Source: Bicyclus anynana (taxonomy: Eukaryota > Arthropoda > Insecta > Lepidoptera > Nymphalidae). Taken from it: a DNA stretch of 64,000 nucleotides. Position 1 is the first letter of the stretch. Each line of letters starts with the position of its first letter. The notes under the pieces were generated by a model. That model searched no databases, was not told the DNA's origin, and worked only from the letters and a program-made list of their open reading frames with translations. Below are positions 10,813 through 22,700 of this stretch, piece after piece. The stretch is taken from positions 2,535,001 through 2,599,000 of the forward strand of contig NC_069098.1 of NCBI RefSeq assembly GCF_947172395.1. Reading direction: 5' to 3'. The translations under genes were made by a program, and so were the position numbers.

Positions 10813-11192
10813 TACTAGCGGACGCACCGCAGTTTCACCCGCATAGTTCACGTTCCCGTGAAAATATAGCCTGCGACACTCACAAATAACGCAGCTGTCA
10901 AGTGTTAGAAATATTTTGAAAATCGGTTTTGTAAATCCAGAGAATACCACATACAACACCATAAATTTTGTCTTTTTAACACGCTTATATTAGCTCCACT
11001 CGTAACTATGTATGTAAGAAAATCAAATCTTGGAATCTTAATTTGACCCACTTTCCGGTCTTCGATTAGAATGAAATTTTGCACACGCTCTGAGTTCTGA
11101 TGACGTATTGTTTAGTAGTTTCGGAGCCTATTCAAGACAAATAAACAAACAAACAATCAAATATTTTCTCTTTATAATATGAGTATAGATAA
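10813..11192 (-). mobile_element. Helitron-like element
   Basis: It starts actagcggacgcaccgcagtttcacccgcat and ends ctttataatatgagtatagat. The conserved cacaaataacgcagct and aatcggttttgtaaatccagagaat blocks are present. Confidence 0.6.
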
Positions 11193-11204
11193 ATACAACT
11201 ATAC

Positions 11205-11312
11205 AGGTAAACACCAGAGCTCATCACACAAATATTTTCCATTTGTAGGAATCGAACCCGCGGTAGGTGCAAAAAGCAGGGTCACTAAACACTGCGCCAC
11301 GCGCCCGTCACA
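11205..11312 (-). mobile_element. tRNA-derived SINE, family C
   Basis: The minus strand reads gcgtggcgcagtg (Box A-like), a ggtcaac...-type stretch, then ggttcgattcc-type Box B (here gggttcgattcct), then acaaatggaaaatatttgtgtgatgagc. The plus-strand signature is cacaaatattttccatttgtaggaatcgaaccc. Confidence 0.75.
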
Positions 11313-11322
11313 GATGGCCCGC

Positions 11323-11609
11323 AGAGCGGGGACACGATGCGTTGCGGCGCCGCATCGCAAAGATTTCACCGTATCAGTGATGCGGCGCCGCAACTTTGTT
11401 ATGTCGCAGCTGCGCTGTAGCAGCATTGGACAGTCTGTTAATAAAGTAATGTTGTGACGCATAAACAACTGAGCGGTGCCGCTCCGACGTCGCAACGCTT
11501 TCACCCCTCCCCGCCTGGTCTCAGTGGTTGCAAGTCCGGTGCGGCGCCGAAACGCATCGTGTGACATGCAAACGACGCGCCGCCGCAACGTATCGTGTGC
11601 CCCCGCTCT
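11323..11609. mobile_element. CpG-rich MITE, copy 1
   Basis: The left end agagcggggacacgatgcgt faces the right end acgtatcgtgtgcccccgct in inverted orientation, followed inward by tgcggcg and cgccgca. Internal gcggcgccgc palindromes are frequent. A related copy is at 18462-18655 and shares gagcggtgccgctccgacgtcgcaacgctttcacccct. Confidence 0.7.
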
Positions 11610-11909
11610 AACTCCATAATTGTAGTACATTTTGTTAGACACATTCCTTGCCAAGACACATACATACTGCGAGATAGTATTTTAAGTGTGGGTGTCTTAA
11701 AAGCTTCCGCAGAGTTTACGAGTCAAAAGCCATCAAGTTTCATTAACTGGAAACCTTTGGATTTACGTTAGTGCATCGGCAGATTGGCCTCGTTCCATGT
11801 AAACACTCGTATCTTTGCTGGCGTTGTAAAAATGCCTTCGGAAATTCCTTCAACAAAATATTTAAAAAAAAAAACACCCAAAAATGACAGCTACGAGTAT
11901 TATCACGTT
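11610..11909. other. Spacer
   Basis: Nothing recognised. Confidence 0.4.
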
Positions 11910-12150
11910 TTTGACGGCCTCCGTAGCGCCTCCGTAGCTTTTATTAATTAGTCCAGGTCTGGCTGGTGGGAGGCTTCGGCCGTGGCTAGTTACCACCCTA
12001 CCGGCAAAGACGTACCGCCAAGCGATTTAGCGTTCCGGTACGATGTGGTGTAGAAACCGGAAGGTGTGTGGATTTTCATCCTACTCCTAATAAATTAGCC
12101 CGCTTCCATCTTAGATTGCATCATCACTTACCACTAAGTTGTAAAGAATG
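11910..12150 (+). mobile_element. SINE family B
   Basis: It begins gacggcctccgtagcgcctccgtag, a damaged tRNA head, and continues with the family body: taccaccctaccggcaaagacgtaccgccaag, cgttccggtacgatg and ttttcatcctactcctaa. It ends tgcatcatcacttaccac. Confidence 0.75.
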
Positions 12151-12357
12151 AATGAAAAATTTTCTTCATTTACACACGTAGAGAATAAAGAAAATTCTCA
12201 GGTATTCGGTACACGGTTTCCTCATGATATTTTTCCTTCACTGACCTTCACTTCCTAAACTGAAAAGTTGGAGTTGCATCATGTCCCAGAACAGATTCGA
12301 ACCTACGCCCTCCGAATCGAAGGCAGAGGCCAAATCCTCTAGGCATTACAAATCTAA
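12151..12357 (-). mobile_element. SINE family A, 5' part
   Basis: In the reverse sense it runs from the tRNA-like head (tgcctccgattc...; B-box-like ggttcgaatc) to the ttctctacgtgtg block. Confidence 0.65.
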
Positions 12358-12742
12358 GTACCTACTCGTAACTATTAATATTAAGATTTAAGTCAGTGAA
12401 TAACAAAAATTTTGATTAGCTAAGCCAGCCATGAGTGAACAAGATGAAAAATATAATAAAGATTAAATTTGTTTCCAACTCAACAGAGTAGCAAGAATCT
12501 GAAAATCTGTAATTCCAATAACTCTCAGATATTTGAAGTTCGCTCGTGATAGCGTAACTTTGTGAAAGAGCCACTTCAATGACATATCAGCGATTATTTT
12601 TGGCGAAATTGGATTACAGATGATATCTTTGGCATGACAAAAGTAGGTACATATAAGAATCAAAAAATGATTTTTGCGAAATTCTCTTTTAATAAAGCCT
12701 ATTGTGATGTGATGTTCAGCTCATCCGTGGATATATCATCAT
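12358..12742. other. AT-rich spacer between two family A SINEs
   Basis: A 66-codon minus-strand open frame has no recognisable domain and is not called. Confidence 0.4.
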
Positions 12743-13012
12743 AGTCCACTAGATTTAACCTCTGCCTCCGATTCCGAAGGGCGTAGGTTTGAATTCGGTC
12801 CGCGCTCCAACTTTTCAGTTATGTTCATTTTAAGAAATTAAATTTCACATGTCTCAAACAACGAAGTAAAAATATCGTGAGGAAACCTGCATACCTGAAA
12901 ATTTTCTTAATTCTCTACGTGTGTGAAGTCTGCCAAACCGCATTGGATCAGCGTGGTGGACTATACAGCGTGCTCAGCAGTGAACCGAAAATGAGTTGAT
13001 GATGATGATGAT
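12743..13012 (+). mobile_element. SINE family A
   Basis: The head has tagtccactagatttaacctctgcctccgattcc and a B-box-like ggtttgaattc. It is followed by the family body and a gttgatgatgatgatgatac tail. Confidence 0.75.
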
Positions 13013-14832
13013 ACTAGTTCAGCTTATTTACACAGTATAGATCCTGCTTATACTCCCCCTACCCTTGAAACCAGCTACCCCCAAAGTCATAATCTAAACA
13101 CCATATATGCCTATCATACTTGCCAGTAGCTATGGTAGGAACATGGGTCGACAAACTCTCAGCTTTTATAAAATCATGAAGATCTGACTATGAAACAGGC
13201 TCTCAATCTTTTTCTTTCTGATTGTGTACCGTAGGCTCCTTAATGGGACCTCAGCGGCGTCATGGGGGGGTTTGGGCGAGCGCAGAAGCATCGCCTGATG
13301 GGGCCCGAAGGCAGAAGCAGAGTAGATGGGCGGAACGACTCTTTATAGGACTCTCTCAATCTGCCGCTAATTCGTTCATCATTAACATCTGTGGTCGTGA
13401 AAGACTTTAACAATATCACCATAACCCGCCAACCCGCAATGGATCAGCGTGGTGGGGCTAAGCTATTTTATATGGAGTTCTGGTTTGTAGTGGTCCATTA
13501 AAATATTTAGGCTGATAGAGATGATAAATATTCTTCACATATTCTATTTTAGGATAAAAACGTTTGGATCATGCCGCGTTGCAAGAACCAGCTCATGACT
13601 AAGGGCCCCGTATTTCTTTGAAACTAGTCGGGCATATTCCGTCGTTGTATCACGTAAGTTTTAGCCGTGTTTCATAATCAATTAATACGTTTTCCACTCT
13701 TTCATTGCATTATCAATTAGTAAGAATGGTTACAACATACGGATGGGCGCAATTATCAGACAATTTAGTAACAAATCAAACTGACCAGTCTAGTAAAAGC
13801 AATTCCAGAAGCCAGCAGAAGCAAAAGTTTAAATACCCACTGGTCGGTTCAAAACTCGCTGGCTCTATGTAAATCTTTGCCGATTGGACTGAAGTCCCAA
13901 GTCTTATTAATTGAACTAACGTGCACCATGACTTTAGAGGGACAGTCCTGATTTATATAAATAGACAATATAGAGTTATTGATTTATTAAAAAAAACCTA
14001 AAACTCCAACGGAAAGGTAATCTAAAAAACCTACCTTTCACCCCAAAACCGGAGCATCCTCAGGAGCATTCTACAATGTTAATGTGAAAAAGATTTTTGT
14101 CGGATCTGATCGACATTGTCACTGGTTTCAGCGGGTTATCACGGTTTTCATACATAATGAAGTTACACAATGTAACACCTGTTTTTTAACAAATGGACAT
14201 GTAAAATAAAATATTTACAAACATTTAGGGGAAATTAATATTGTAACCATAATTGAATATTATGTGCCAATCGTACAATCTTTTCTTGTTTTAAATAATA
14301 AAAAATATATTTTTAAAGTTTTAAATGAAATGTTTTGGTTTATTGTTTGAGATTTCCAGCAAAATAGGTTTTAGCTCCAAATCCCCTTATATATTCAATA
14401 AGGAAACTTGGCCCTAAGTATGTTAGTTTGGACTGATAATAATTTTGATTAATAGATTGCTAATTTAATAACTATCCCATTATTGAAAATAAAATAATGG
14501 TGCATCTACTTATTAAACACCTAACTTAATATACCTCGCCTCTTATTGGTTTTGCAGAGCTAAGTATTTTACAGTAAAAATACTTTTACACTCCGGATTT
14601 TACTTTGCTTCAAGATTTTCAAATCGGAATGCATTATTTCAGCGAGTTAAAGCTTATTTATAAATTGGATATCGAACGAACGTAAATGTGATTGCAACTA
14701 GGAAGGATTATTTATCGAAATTCTTTTGTACCCGAGTACCGTTTTTGAAATGCGACAAAATGCACAAACTTTTTTATATCACCATCATCGAAGTGGACTT
14801 TACTATCTGAGTCTTTGAACAGTGCGTGTTGG
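13013..14832. other. 1.8-kb stretch without a recognised gene
   Basis: It contains a small family A remnant (caatggatcagcgtggtggggct near 13437-13460). A GC-richer segment at 13215-13400 has short open frames on both strands without a recognisable domain. The rest is AT-rich. Confidence 0.4.
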
Positions 14833-15012
14833 CAGTGATGACTTACGGATCCGAGACCTGGTCGCTAACTGTGGCCCTCATAAAAAGGCTCAAAGTCGCT
14901 TAGCGGGCGATGGAGCGAGCTATGCTTGGGGTTTCTCTGCGTGATCGAATCAGAAATGCGGAAATCCGCAGACGAACCAAAGTCACCAACATAGCTCAAC
15001 GACTCGCACGTA
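14833..15012 (+). pseudogene. RTE-type retrotransposon ORF fragment
   Basis: Reading the plus strand gives the family sequence MTYGSETWSLT, then LIKRLKVA, a TAG stop, RAMERAMLGVSLRDRI and RRRTKVTNIAQRLA. The same protein segment is seen at 50824 and 63394. It is the region just C-terminal of the reverse transcriptase in RTE-clade elements of Lepidoptera. It is truncated on both sides and carries an in-frame stop, so it is dead. Confidence 0.8.
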
Positions 15013-15039
15013 AGAATCACCTGTAATACAAAATAAATA

Positions 15040-15240
15040 AATTTAAATCGCTTTATTGGTTCGGGAACTATGGTGCCAGCCAGACAGACACGTCAAACTT
15101 ATAATACCCCTATTTTGCGTCGGGGGTTGAAAAGGCAAGAAGGTAGTTTATTGTTAGAAGACAAACGCTAGGACGAATTTTGCGACATGGCCAGATTAAG
15201 GAGGTCTAAGGGTAGACAAAGTCGCGGGCGTCCACTAGTT
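15040..15240 (+). mobile_element. Helitron-like terminal region, degenerate
   Basis: It contains agacagacacgtcaaacttataa and tttgcgtcgggggttgaaaa and ends acaaagtcgcgggcgtccactagt, the hairpin and CTAG end. An internal stretch near 15140-15200 weakly resembles a LINE-type C-terminus. Confidence 0.45.
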
Positions 15241-15541
15241 GAATATAGAATAGTTTAACCTAAACTTTCCACCAGCTTCTTCTTGTATTGATAAGAGTTG
15301 GAGCATACTAATGGGAACGTCCAAGTTTGTCTGTTCGAAATTCAATGTGATTGGTAGACGTACACGCTTTAAATGCAATTGTAAACTCATAATTATGCGT
15401 TTCGCTTAACAAAACGTCCACGTTTGCAGTCCGCCTTAGGGTCATAGCACACATGTGAATTTGGAAAGGCATCGGCACCTTATCAACTCGAGCTTGAGAG
15501 TACTTTGTATGAAACTCCTTACTGCAACGCACAGCAATAGG
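15241..15541. other. Spacer; possible repeat
   Basis: A 74-codon minus-strand frame (15308-15532) has no recognised domain. Nothing else was found. Confidence 0.35.
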
Positions 15542-16044
15542 AATGGGAATGATGACTAGGTTTGAATATATTGATTTTTATGATACATTCGGGTAAATAA
15601 GGTCAATGTTAACTAATTTATACACAAAAAGCAAAGATTGCCTGGATATTTGCAAAATAAATAAGATTATAAAATTTCAAAATCTATTAATTTTTTTTAT
15701 CGTAATTAGATGAAAATTTATACAGTTTTAGCTTCCTTACATTAAATGTGACATTTTTCAATAATGAACTATAAACATAAACGCACAAATAACAAAGATA
15801 TTAGTAATTTTGTTTGAAAGCCCATACAAACCTAACGATCAGCAAGCCAACGACGTCACTAAATCGTGCCATTTTGTATGGAGCGTTTTTCAGGGATCCG
15901 CGGCAGCGCCGCAAATCTGACCATTTAAATCCCTGTAGCTCCGAAAGTAATGATCGCGGATACCTTGTTACTTTTACAAAATTGCTTCGCTATTAGTATA
16001 ATCTTAATTTACATACAATTTAAAAAAATGTCATCATCCCTATT
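15542..16044 (+). mobile_element. Non-autonomous DNA element with short inverted ends, copy 1
   Basis: The ends aatgggaatgatgact and tgtcatcatccctatt form imperfect inverted repeats. A second copy of about 508 bp in opposite orientation lies at 21706-22213 and is alignable end to end. A frame without ATG of about 60 codons is open in both copies. Their residues are about 80 percent alike, as expected from nucleotide similarity, so no coding is claimed. Confidence 0.75.
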
Positions 16045-17194
16045 ATTACGGCATCGATTAGTTTCGAGGCAAGCTTACGCCCGTTTGCATCTCTCCGTGC
16101 CCGAGCACGCTTTCTTATTCTTCCTTATGGGCTGTTTCCGCACTTGGTCATGTGATAAGCCATTGCAAAAATGGCAACGATTTATTCTATCCAGCTGAGC
16201 TCGCACCAGAAGCTTAGCAGACCGCCCAGGTCACCCTATCGCTGAGAAACCAATGTATGTAAGCATAACATGTATCGGTGCACATCTTGCAAGCTCTTTA
16301 TCTTCGTGCAACTTTGCCCTTCTCACCCTTCCCACGTGTCACCTTGCTGTCAACCTGTTGTTCGGCGTACCATAAGTTCGTAAGAGTTATTTGAGCTCGT
16401 ACCACCGTCACCTTTTTACCATCGCACTGCAAGACACCGGGTCGGTTTCTATCCATACGTCATTGAAACGTCGTACGAGTCGTACGTTGAAAGTCGTATG
16501 TCGTACGAAGCGATTTGCATATTCGTTTCTTATTCGCATGGCCAGGGGTATGAAATTACTCCCGAAGTCAGTGTTTCCTAATTCTTGGGCCTTGAACCTG
16601 GGCATCTACAAGAAGAGAGCCATAGATGAAATGACGGCGCGGCGATACGGCTGCCAACCCTTTCCGAGTTGATTATGTGTGCTATGATCTTTAAAGTCCA
16701 TGTTTCTGCTAGCTACATGTCTCATCCGAGCAACATTATACGCGCGTAAATTCCTCTGTCTAGACACGCCTTTAGTGCCCCTGTTAAGTAAAGTGTGAAC
16801 TTTTACACTTTTTTGTTTCAATCCAATTCAAGTATTTAAAGGTTTTGTGTTTTGTTTGCATTGTACTTCCAGTTTAATGTATCTAGTTTATAAATTATAA
16901 AACTTTATGCAAATCTCTTTCATTGCGATTCCTTTGCACTAAGTGTTAATAAGAGAAACTTACCTTTCGCTACGAGTAAAAGCTTTTTGAAGTTCAAAGT
17001 GTTTTATTCTAATCCTTGTACTATAGCCTTAGAAGGCTATGGTTTCTGGGGTTATATCGTACTTCAGTATATTATTCTACATGATGGGATAAGCCTTCTT
17101 CCTAAGTAAATATCCATCTTCTACGGCAGAGGTCCTGTCGACGTGGAAAGGCGTCTGATCTTAAGAAAGCTTTTTTTTTATTCTTTACATTCTT
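16045..17194. other. Unassigned 1.1-kb stretch
   Basis: A moderately GC segment (16045-16830) holds overlapping open frames of 65-93 codons on both strands, without recognisable domains. A cluster of cgtacg words sits at 16480-16510. It may be a decayed transposon. The rest is AT-rich. Confidence 0.35.
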
Positions 17195-17388
17195 TACAGG
17201 TTAGCCCTCGACTGCAATCTCACCTGATGGTAAGTGATGATGCAATCTCAGATGGAAGCTGGCTAACTTTTTAGGAGGAAGATAACAATCCACACCCCTT
17301 TCGGTTTCTACACGACATCGTACCGGAACGCTAAATCGCTTGGCGTCTTTGCCGGTAGAGTGGTAACTAGCCACCAGCCAAATTAGAT
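17195..17388 (-). mobile_element. SINE family B, body
   Basis: The plus strand shows ttacaggttagccctcgactgcaatctcacctgatgg, ctacacgacatcgtaccggaacgctaaatcgcttgg and tagagtggtaactagccacc, the reverse of the family B body. The head is missing. Confidence 0.75.
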
Positions 17389-18117
17389 GTAAGGAAAAAA
17401 TATAGATATTAAAAATGGAAATTCCACGCAGATTACTACCGGACACTTGCGTTAGTAATACTAATCTAATAATTATCAGCTTGATACACTTTGGTATTGA
17501 CACACAAAGTTTCTGATCAAGTCTTGCTAACTTACAAGTCTTGCTAACTCATATCCTGCGAGAGACGTTGAAGGATATAGCAACTCACTTCAGAACGCAT
17601 ATTCAAACACAACGGTCTATATCACAAGATGTTGCCAACGTACGGCACTTCAAACAACACGGCCACGACACCATCCAACAAGCGGTGGTACAAACGAGAA
17701 AATAATTTATAGAAATGCTAGTGTATTTCGCTTGTAAAATAAAGTCGTGGCCCCGCGATAACGACGCTGTACACTTTGTCCACGGTGCCTTGTTGCGGCT
17801 TCTACTACCCTGCGAAACTTCTGGCAGCTTGTTGCAATAAATACTGAGCATAGTTGTCTTCCAAGCGCTAACCGTACCAGTTTACTTTAGATTTAGAGCT
17901 AGCTTGAAACATAACGGTAAGGAATGTGCACTGAAACCTCTCCAGTTTGATCCTATGTTCTAGCTCACTTTGAATTTATAGTAGCTATTAATTAATTCGT
18001 AACAATATTATCAATGTCTAATTACATTAAAGTTAATCACTAATTTCCGTCGGTCACGCCATAACTTGAGAACAATTTAAATGATCCCAAGGATATTTTT
18101 TAAAGATTTCTGATATT
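17389..18117. other. Unassigned spacer
   Basis: An 82-codon cysteine-rich minus-strand frame at 17603-17851 has no recognised domain. It could be unique sequence. There is no supporting splice structure. Confidence 0.35.
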
Positions 18118-18202
18118 TTTCAATTATTGGAATCGAACCGACGGCCGTGGATGCAGAAAGCACGGTCATTGCCTACCTACTGCACTACGCGGTCGTCATT
18201 GG
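18118..18202 (-). mobile_element. SINE family C, head
   Basis: The plus strand reads ttggaatcgaaccgacggccgtggatgcagaaagcacggtcattgcc...ctgcactacgcggtcgtc, the reverse complement of the family C tRNA-like head. Confidence 0.7.
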
Positions 18203-18461
18203 GTATCGGATATCACATCTACAAAGCATAAACGTCGTAGACAGAGCTCTGTTCCCGACTGTTAATTCCTCCGAGACTTAGTTTTTTTTAAATTTTATGA
18301 CAAGTTAGCCATTGACTGCTGTAATAGGTACATTGGCCCCAGACTACAGGGGCCCCTTACGTGTGAAACAAAACAATTGTACAATTGAGATTGTGTTTCT
18401 TTTGTGAGAAATCTTTACCCTTCATTTAGACTGTAGCAGCTAACAATCTTAATCTAAACCT
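18203..18461. other. Spacer
   Basis: Nothing recognised. Confidence 0.4.
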
Positions 18462-18655
18462 TAAGAGCGGCAGCACACAATGCGTTATGACGCCGCGTAG
18501 TAATAAAGTAATGTCGTGAGCGGTGCCGCTCCGACGTCGCAACGCTTTCACCCCTGCCCGCCTCGTCTCGGTGGTTGCAAGTGATAAACGACGCACCGAC
18601 ACCGCTCCGACGCCGCACCGCCGCCGCAACGCATCGTATGCCCCCCTTCTAACCC
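18462..18655. mobile_element. CpG-rich MITE, copy 2
   Basis: It is related to 11323-11609 by gagcggtgccgctccgacgtcgcaacgctttcacccctgcccgcc. The ends agagcggcagcacacaatgcg and cgcatcgtatgccccccttct are inverted relatives of each other. It is shorter than copy 1 by an internal loss. Confidence 0.65.
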
Positions 18656-18691
18656 GAACTCTTTCACCGCAAAGTAAAATTGGCCGTTTTG

Positions 18692-18990
18692 ACGGCCTCC
18701 GTGGCGCAGTGGTATGCGCGGTGGATTTACAAGACGGAGGTCCTGGGTTCGATCCCCGGTTGGGCAGATTAAGATTTTCTTAATTTATCGAGGTCTAGCT
18801 GGTGGTACCGGCAAAGACATACCGCCAAGCGATTTAGCGTTCCGGTACGATGCCGTGTAGAAACCAAAAAGGGGTGTGGATTTTCATCCTCCTCCTAACA
18901 AGTTAGCCCGCTTCGATCTTAGACTGCATCATCACTTACCATCAGGTGAGATTGTAGTCAAGGGCTAACTTGTAAAGAATAAAAAAAAAA
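18692..18990 (+). mobile_element. SINE family B, fullest copy
   Basis: The tRNA-derived head is well preserved: ggcctccgtggcgcagtggt (Box A), gatttacaagacggagg, then gggttcgatccccgg (Box B). The body follows with gtctagctggtgg, ggcaaagacataccgccaag, cgttccggtacgatgccgtg and gggtgtggattttcatcctcc. The 3' end agattgtagtcaagggctaa leads into ttgtaaagaataaaaaaaaa. The internal gcttcggccgtgg block of the other copies is deleted. Confidence 0.85.
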
Positions 18991-19014
18991 ATCTGACACA
19001 AGGCCCCTACAAGG

Positions 19015-19085
19015 CAAGCTACGCCACTGATCTCACTTCATATTAAGTGTCGATGCAGTCTAAGATAGAAGCGGGCTTACGTACA
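19015..19085 (-). mobile_element. SINE family B, 3' fragment
   Basis: tctcacttcatattaagtgtcgatgcagtctaagatagaagcgggct matches the reversed 3' part of family B. Confidence 0.55.
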
Positions 19086-19164
19086 AGTTTATTCTATAAT
19101 ACCTCTGACGGTTACGACGACGACCTATAAAAATAAATTAATAATAATGTATCTATGTATTATG

Positions 19165-19385
19165 ATAAAATCTTACTAATATTATAAACGCGAAAGTTTG
19201 TATGGATGTTTGTTACTCTTTAACGCCGCTACTACAGGCGATTTGACTGACATTTGGAATGGAAATAGATTTTACTCCGGATTAACACATAGGCTACTTT
19301 TTATCCCGAAAAAAACCATGGTTTCCCGAAATTTGCGAAAAACTGAATTCCAGACGAACGAAGTCGCGGGCGTCCTCTTGTATAA
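19165..19385 (+). mobile_element. Short Helitron-like element
   Basis: It runs from tcttactaatattataaacgcgaaagtttgtatggatgtttgttactctttaac to acgaacgaagtcgcgggcgtcctct. It is the same subfamily as 31642 and lies just upstream of the first coding exon of the plus-strand gene. Confidence 0.65.
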
Positions 19386-19586
19386 TATAAGTAAAATTAA
19401 AAAGTTGCAATGTTTTCACTCTTTGGTTTTAAGTTTACTACCTATCTTTAATCTGTGGATTTTAAATTGACTTAATTGAAAATGTCCACGTTATTGACCT
19501 ACATGTAATTTATTTTCGTGAATAATTAATATTATTCGTCTAAATTGTCATGTATCTTAGGAATATCCGTATAAAACACAAGTGGA

Positions 19587-19706
19587 ATGAACGTGGAGAG
19601 GAGTACAACAGTTTCAAGCGGAAGGAGACCTTTGGATCAAGATGAGTTGGCGTTTAGAAGGGCGGCATTACGGTCCGCCGTGCTTTGTGTAGGATGGATG
19701 AAATTA
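19587..19706 (+). CDS. Exon 1 of the four-helix gene
   Basis: ATG at 19587 in context gtggaATG. It gives 40 codons starting MNVERSTTVSSGRRPL and ending AVLCVGWMKL, then a consensus donor gtaagt at 19707. A hydrophilic N-terminus leads into the start of helix 1. Confidence 0.7.
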
Positions 19707-22700
19707 GTAAGTTTTCCGATGTTTTTCATAGTAATTAATTGATGAAAAAGCGGGTAGTTGATTAGATAGCAACTATCATCCACCATCATTATGACGGCTG
19801 CGTGGTGCAGTAGATAGTGACCCTGCTTACTGCATCCACCGCCTTCGTGGTTACGGTTCCCACAACTGGAAAATATTGTGAAAATATTGCGTGGATGTTT
19901 TCCAATGTCTTGGTGTGTTCTTTCGCATTATATTAGTATGGATAAGAATAATTTCAATAAATTTTATATTTCAGATATCTGCTATATGCTTTATAATATT
20001 ATATTTTCTTGTATTTACTCAGAGCAAGGAGTCAAATATGTCAAAAGTTATACAATGAATGATATTGGCGATTATTCCCCTAATCATTATTAACGGGTTG
20101 TTTTTATTTCTGGGTGCACTAGAGGTGAGTGTATTTTAATTATCTTCTTCGTTAATATGCAATCATCATCATTAATATAAATATAAATAAAATTGAAGTG
20201 TCTGTCTGTGATATCAAAATAACTGCTTTTTCAAGTGTCTTAAAAAGAATGGCTCAAGTGAAGATTATTTATTTATTTATTATTCTACAAAAAACACATT
20301 TAAATTAAGCCTAACCATAGTGCAACACAAACCACAGTTGGTTTTACTGTGCACTGGTTAATATTACATTACAACAAAAGAGAAGAATAACAAAGAACAA
20401 TCATTAGCGGGTAGTTAAATAAATATCGTAAAAGTGTGAGTGAACCACTGCTGCGACGCTACACAGGCTGTTCCAAAAAGTATTCCTTTAAAATCATTCA
20501 GCATTGAAAGTTAATAAAAACAGTAATATAATAATAGATAATTACATTTTCATACTCTTTAAAAGTTCCGCTTGCAAACCAACATAACATTCATTTATTA
20601 TTCCCGTCTTTCACAATGAAATTGCGATTCGTGTTCAAGGAAAATGTCGGGAATAATTTTAAAATCACGTTTCACATCCTCCGATACTTTTTACGGGATA
20701 CTTTCTGGGTATCCGAACCCGATCTGCTGTACAATAGCTTCGTTATAACTACTCGCAAGTTACAGACCGAAAGCGTGCAGTACCTAGTCAGATTTGCATT
20801 GTTTTATAGGTAATGTCCTTTTCATGAAAAAAGTCCCCCAGAATCCAGACGCGGCGCTAATGTCTTTATCACGCTGATTGTTATTTGGTAATGGCGGTCT
20901 TATTGTCATTTGTGTAAGGCGCTGACAATTTTAGTTCAGGTTTTAGACGCGGGACTTATTTCATGAAAATGACTCTAAGTACGATAGCAGGTTTGAAAGG
21001 TCCAGATCCTCAATTGTCCAAGTTAAAAACGTTTATTTTTTTAATATTTTCTACAAGATATTCAAAAGTGTTCAAAAAATCTCAAGAATTTTAAATTACG
21101 TGTTTCATACACACTCTACATTTACAGGAGAGAACATGGGCGCTCGAGGGCGGCCTTTGGCTGTAATGTTAGTGGTGATGGGCGGATTGCACTTTAACTG
21201 TACCGAACTTTTGACATTCCACTTTTAATTTCCATAAGTCCTAATAGTAAGGGAGCCGAAGAGGGGATTTTTGCAGTTAGAGCGCGTCAGATAAATATGA
21301 ACTATTTGTATATATATTACTTTGCACGTTGTTGACCAATCTGAAAGTATACTTTTTCAAACAATTTTTAAAATTGGATAAATATAAGAAAGTTATGATA
21401 TAAAAAACAAAAAACTATACCAGTCGAATTGAGAACCTCCTCCTTTTTTAGGAGTCGGTTAAAAACACGTTTCACACTTGCCTAATTTAACAGGGGAGAA
21501 TATGGGCGCTCGAGATCGGCGTTTGGCTCTGTCTCTCGATAGCGACGTATAACTCGGTGCTGGGGGTGATGGGCGCATTGCACTTCGTCCGGACCGGACA
21601 TTTGACAATGCACTTTATGCTCGCACTTATATTTGCTGTTTTGGCGATATCACTTTTCGGTAAGATACTAGCTTGCAATTTGTTACTTTAAAGGAGATGG
21701 TCCAAAATAGGGATGATGACAGTTTTTTAAATTGTATATAAATTAAGAGTATACTAATAGCAAAGCAATTTTGTAAAAGGAACAGGGTATCTGCGATCAT
21801 TACTTTCGGAGCTACAGGGATTTAAAGAGTCAGATTTGCGGCGCTGCCGCGGTTCCCTGAAAAACGCCCCATACAAAATGGCTCGAAATAATGACGTCAT
21901 AGGCAATGTAATGATCGTTAGATTTGTATGCGCGTTCAAACAAAATTACTAATATCTTTGTTATTTGTGCGTTTATGCTCATAGTTTATTTATTAAAAAA
22001 TGTCACATTTAATGTAAGGAAGCTAAAACTGTATGAATTTTCATCTAATTACGATAAAATATTTTTAATAGTTTTTGAAATTTGTTAATCTCATTTATCT
22101 TGCAAATATCCAGACAATCTTTGCTTTTTATGTATAAATTAGTTAACATTGACCCTATTTACTCGAATGTATCATAAAAATCAATATATTCAAACCTAGT
22201 CATCATCCCCATTGTATGGAGCCCAAGATCAGTCATTGTACCCTACCGGAAATAAATGAAGATATTTTTTTAACTGTTTTTGATTATACAATAATCTAGG
22301 AATTCACTTTAATTCTTTCGAAATAATATTCATTATCTCCCAAGAAATGCAACATTAATATGGGTAGTAATGGCGCATAGATGACGTTTTCAATGCATTA
22401 ATCGATTTGACGTTTACTGTCATAATAAATTTTAATAAAACTCTTGTAATTTTTAAATTTTGAATACAAGAGTGGACCTCAAATTGACCATCTCCTTTTG
22501 GTCTATATCAACAACCTATAAAAACAAACATCAAGTCAACGGAGAAATGTCATCTACCTACTGTATGATAGCCACGACGGGTTGTCAGTAGGCACCGGAT
22601 GACATTTATTACATACTCGTAGAGTCTCAATTTCGTTTATGACTACCGTCAAAGTTAGTGAATTAGCCTGCTGATCCTATTTCATCATTAACAACCCATA

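Noticed and set aside
15814..15996. A 60-codon frame also open in the inverted copy at 21754-21939
   Set aside because: It has no ATG, and its similarity equals that of the surrounding element.
18692..18766. Functional tRNA gene
   Set aside because: Box A and Box B are present, but the acceptor ends do not pair and the SINE body follows directly.
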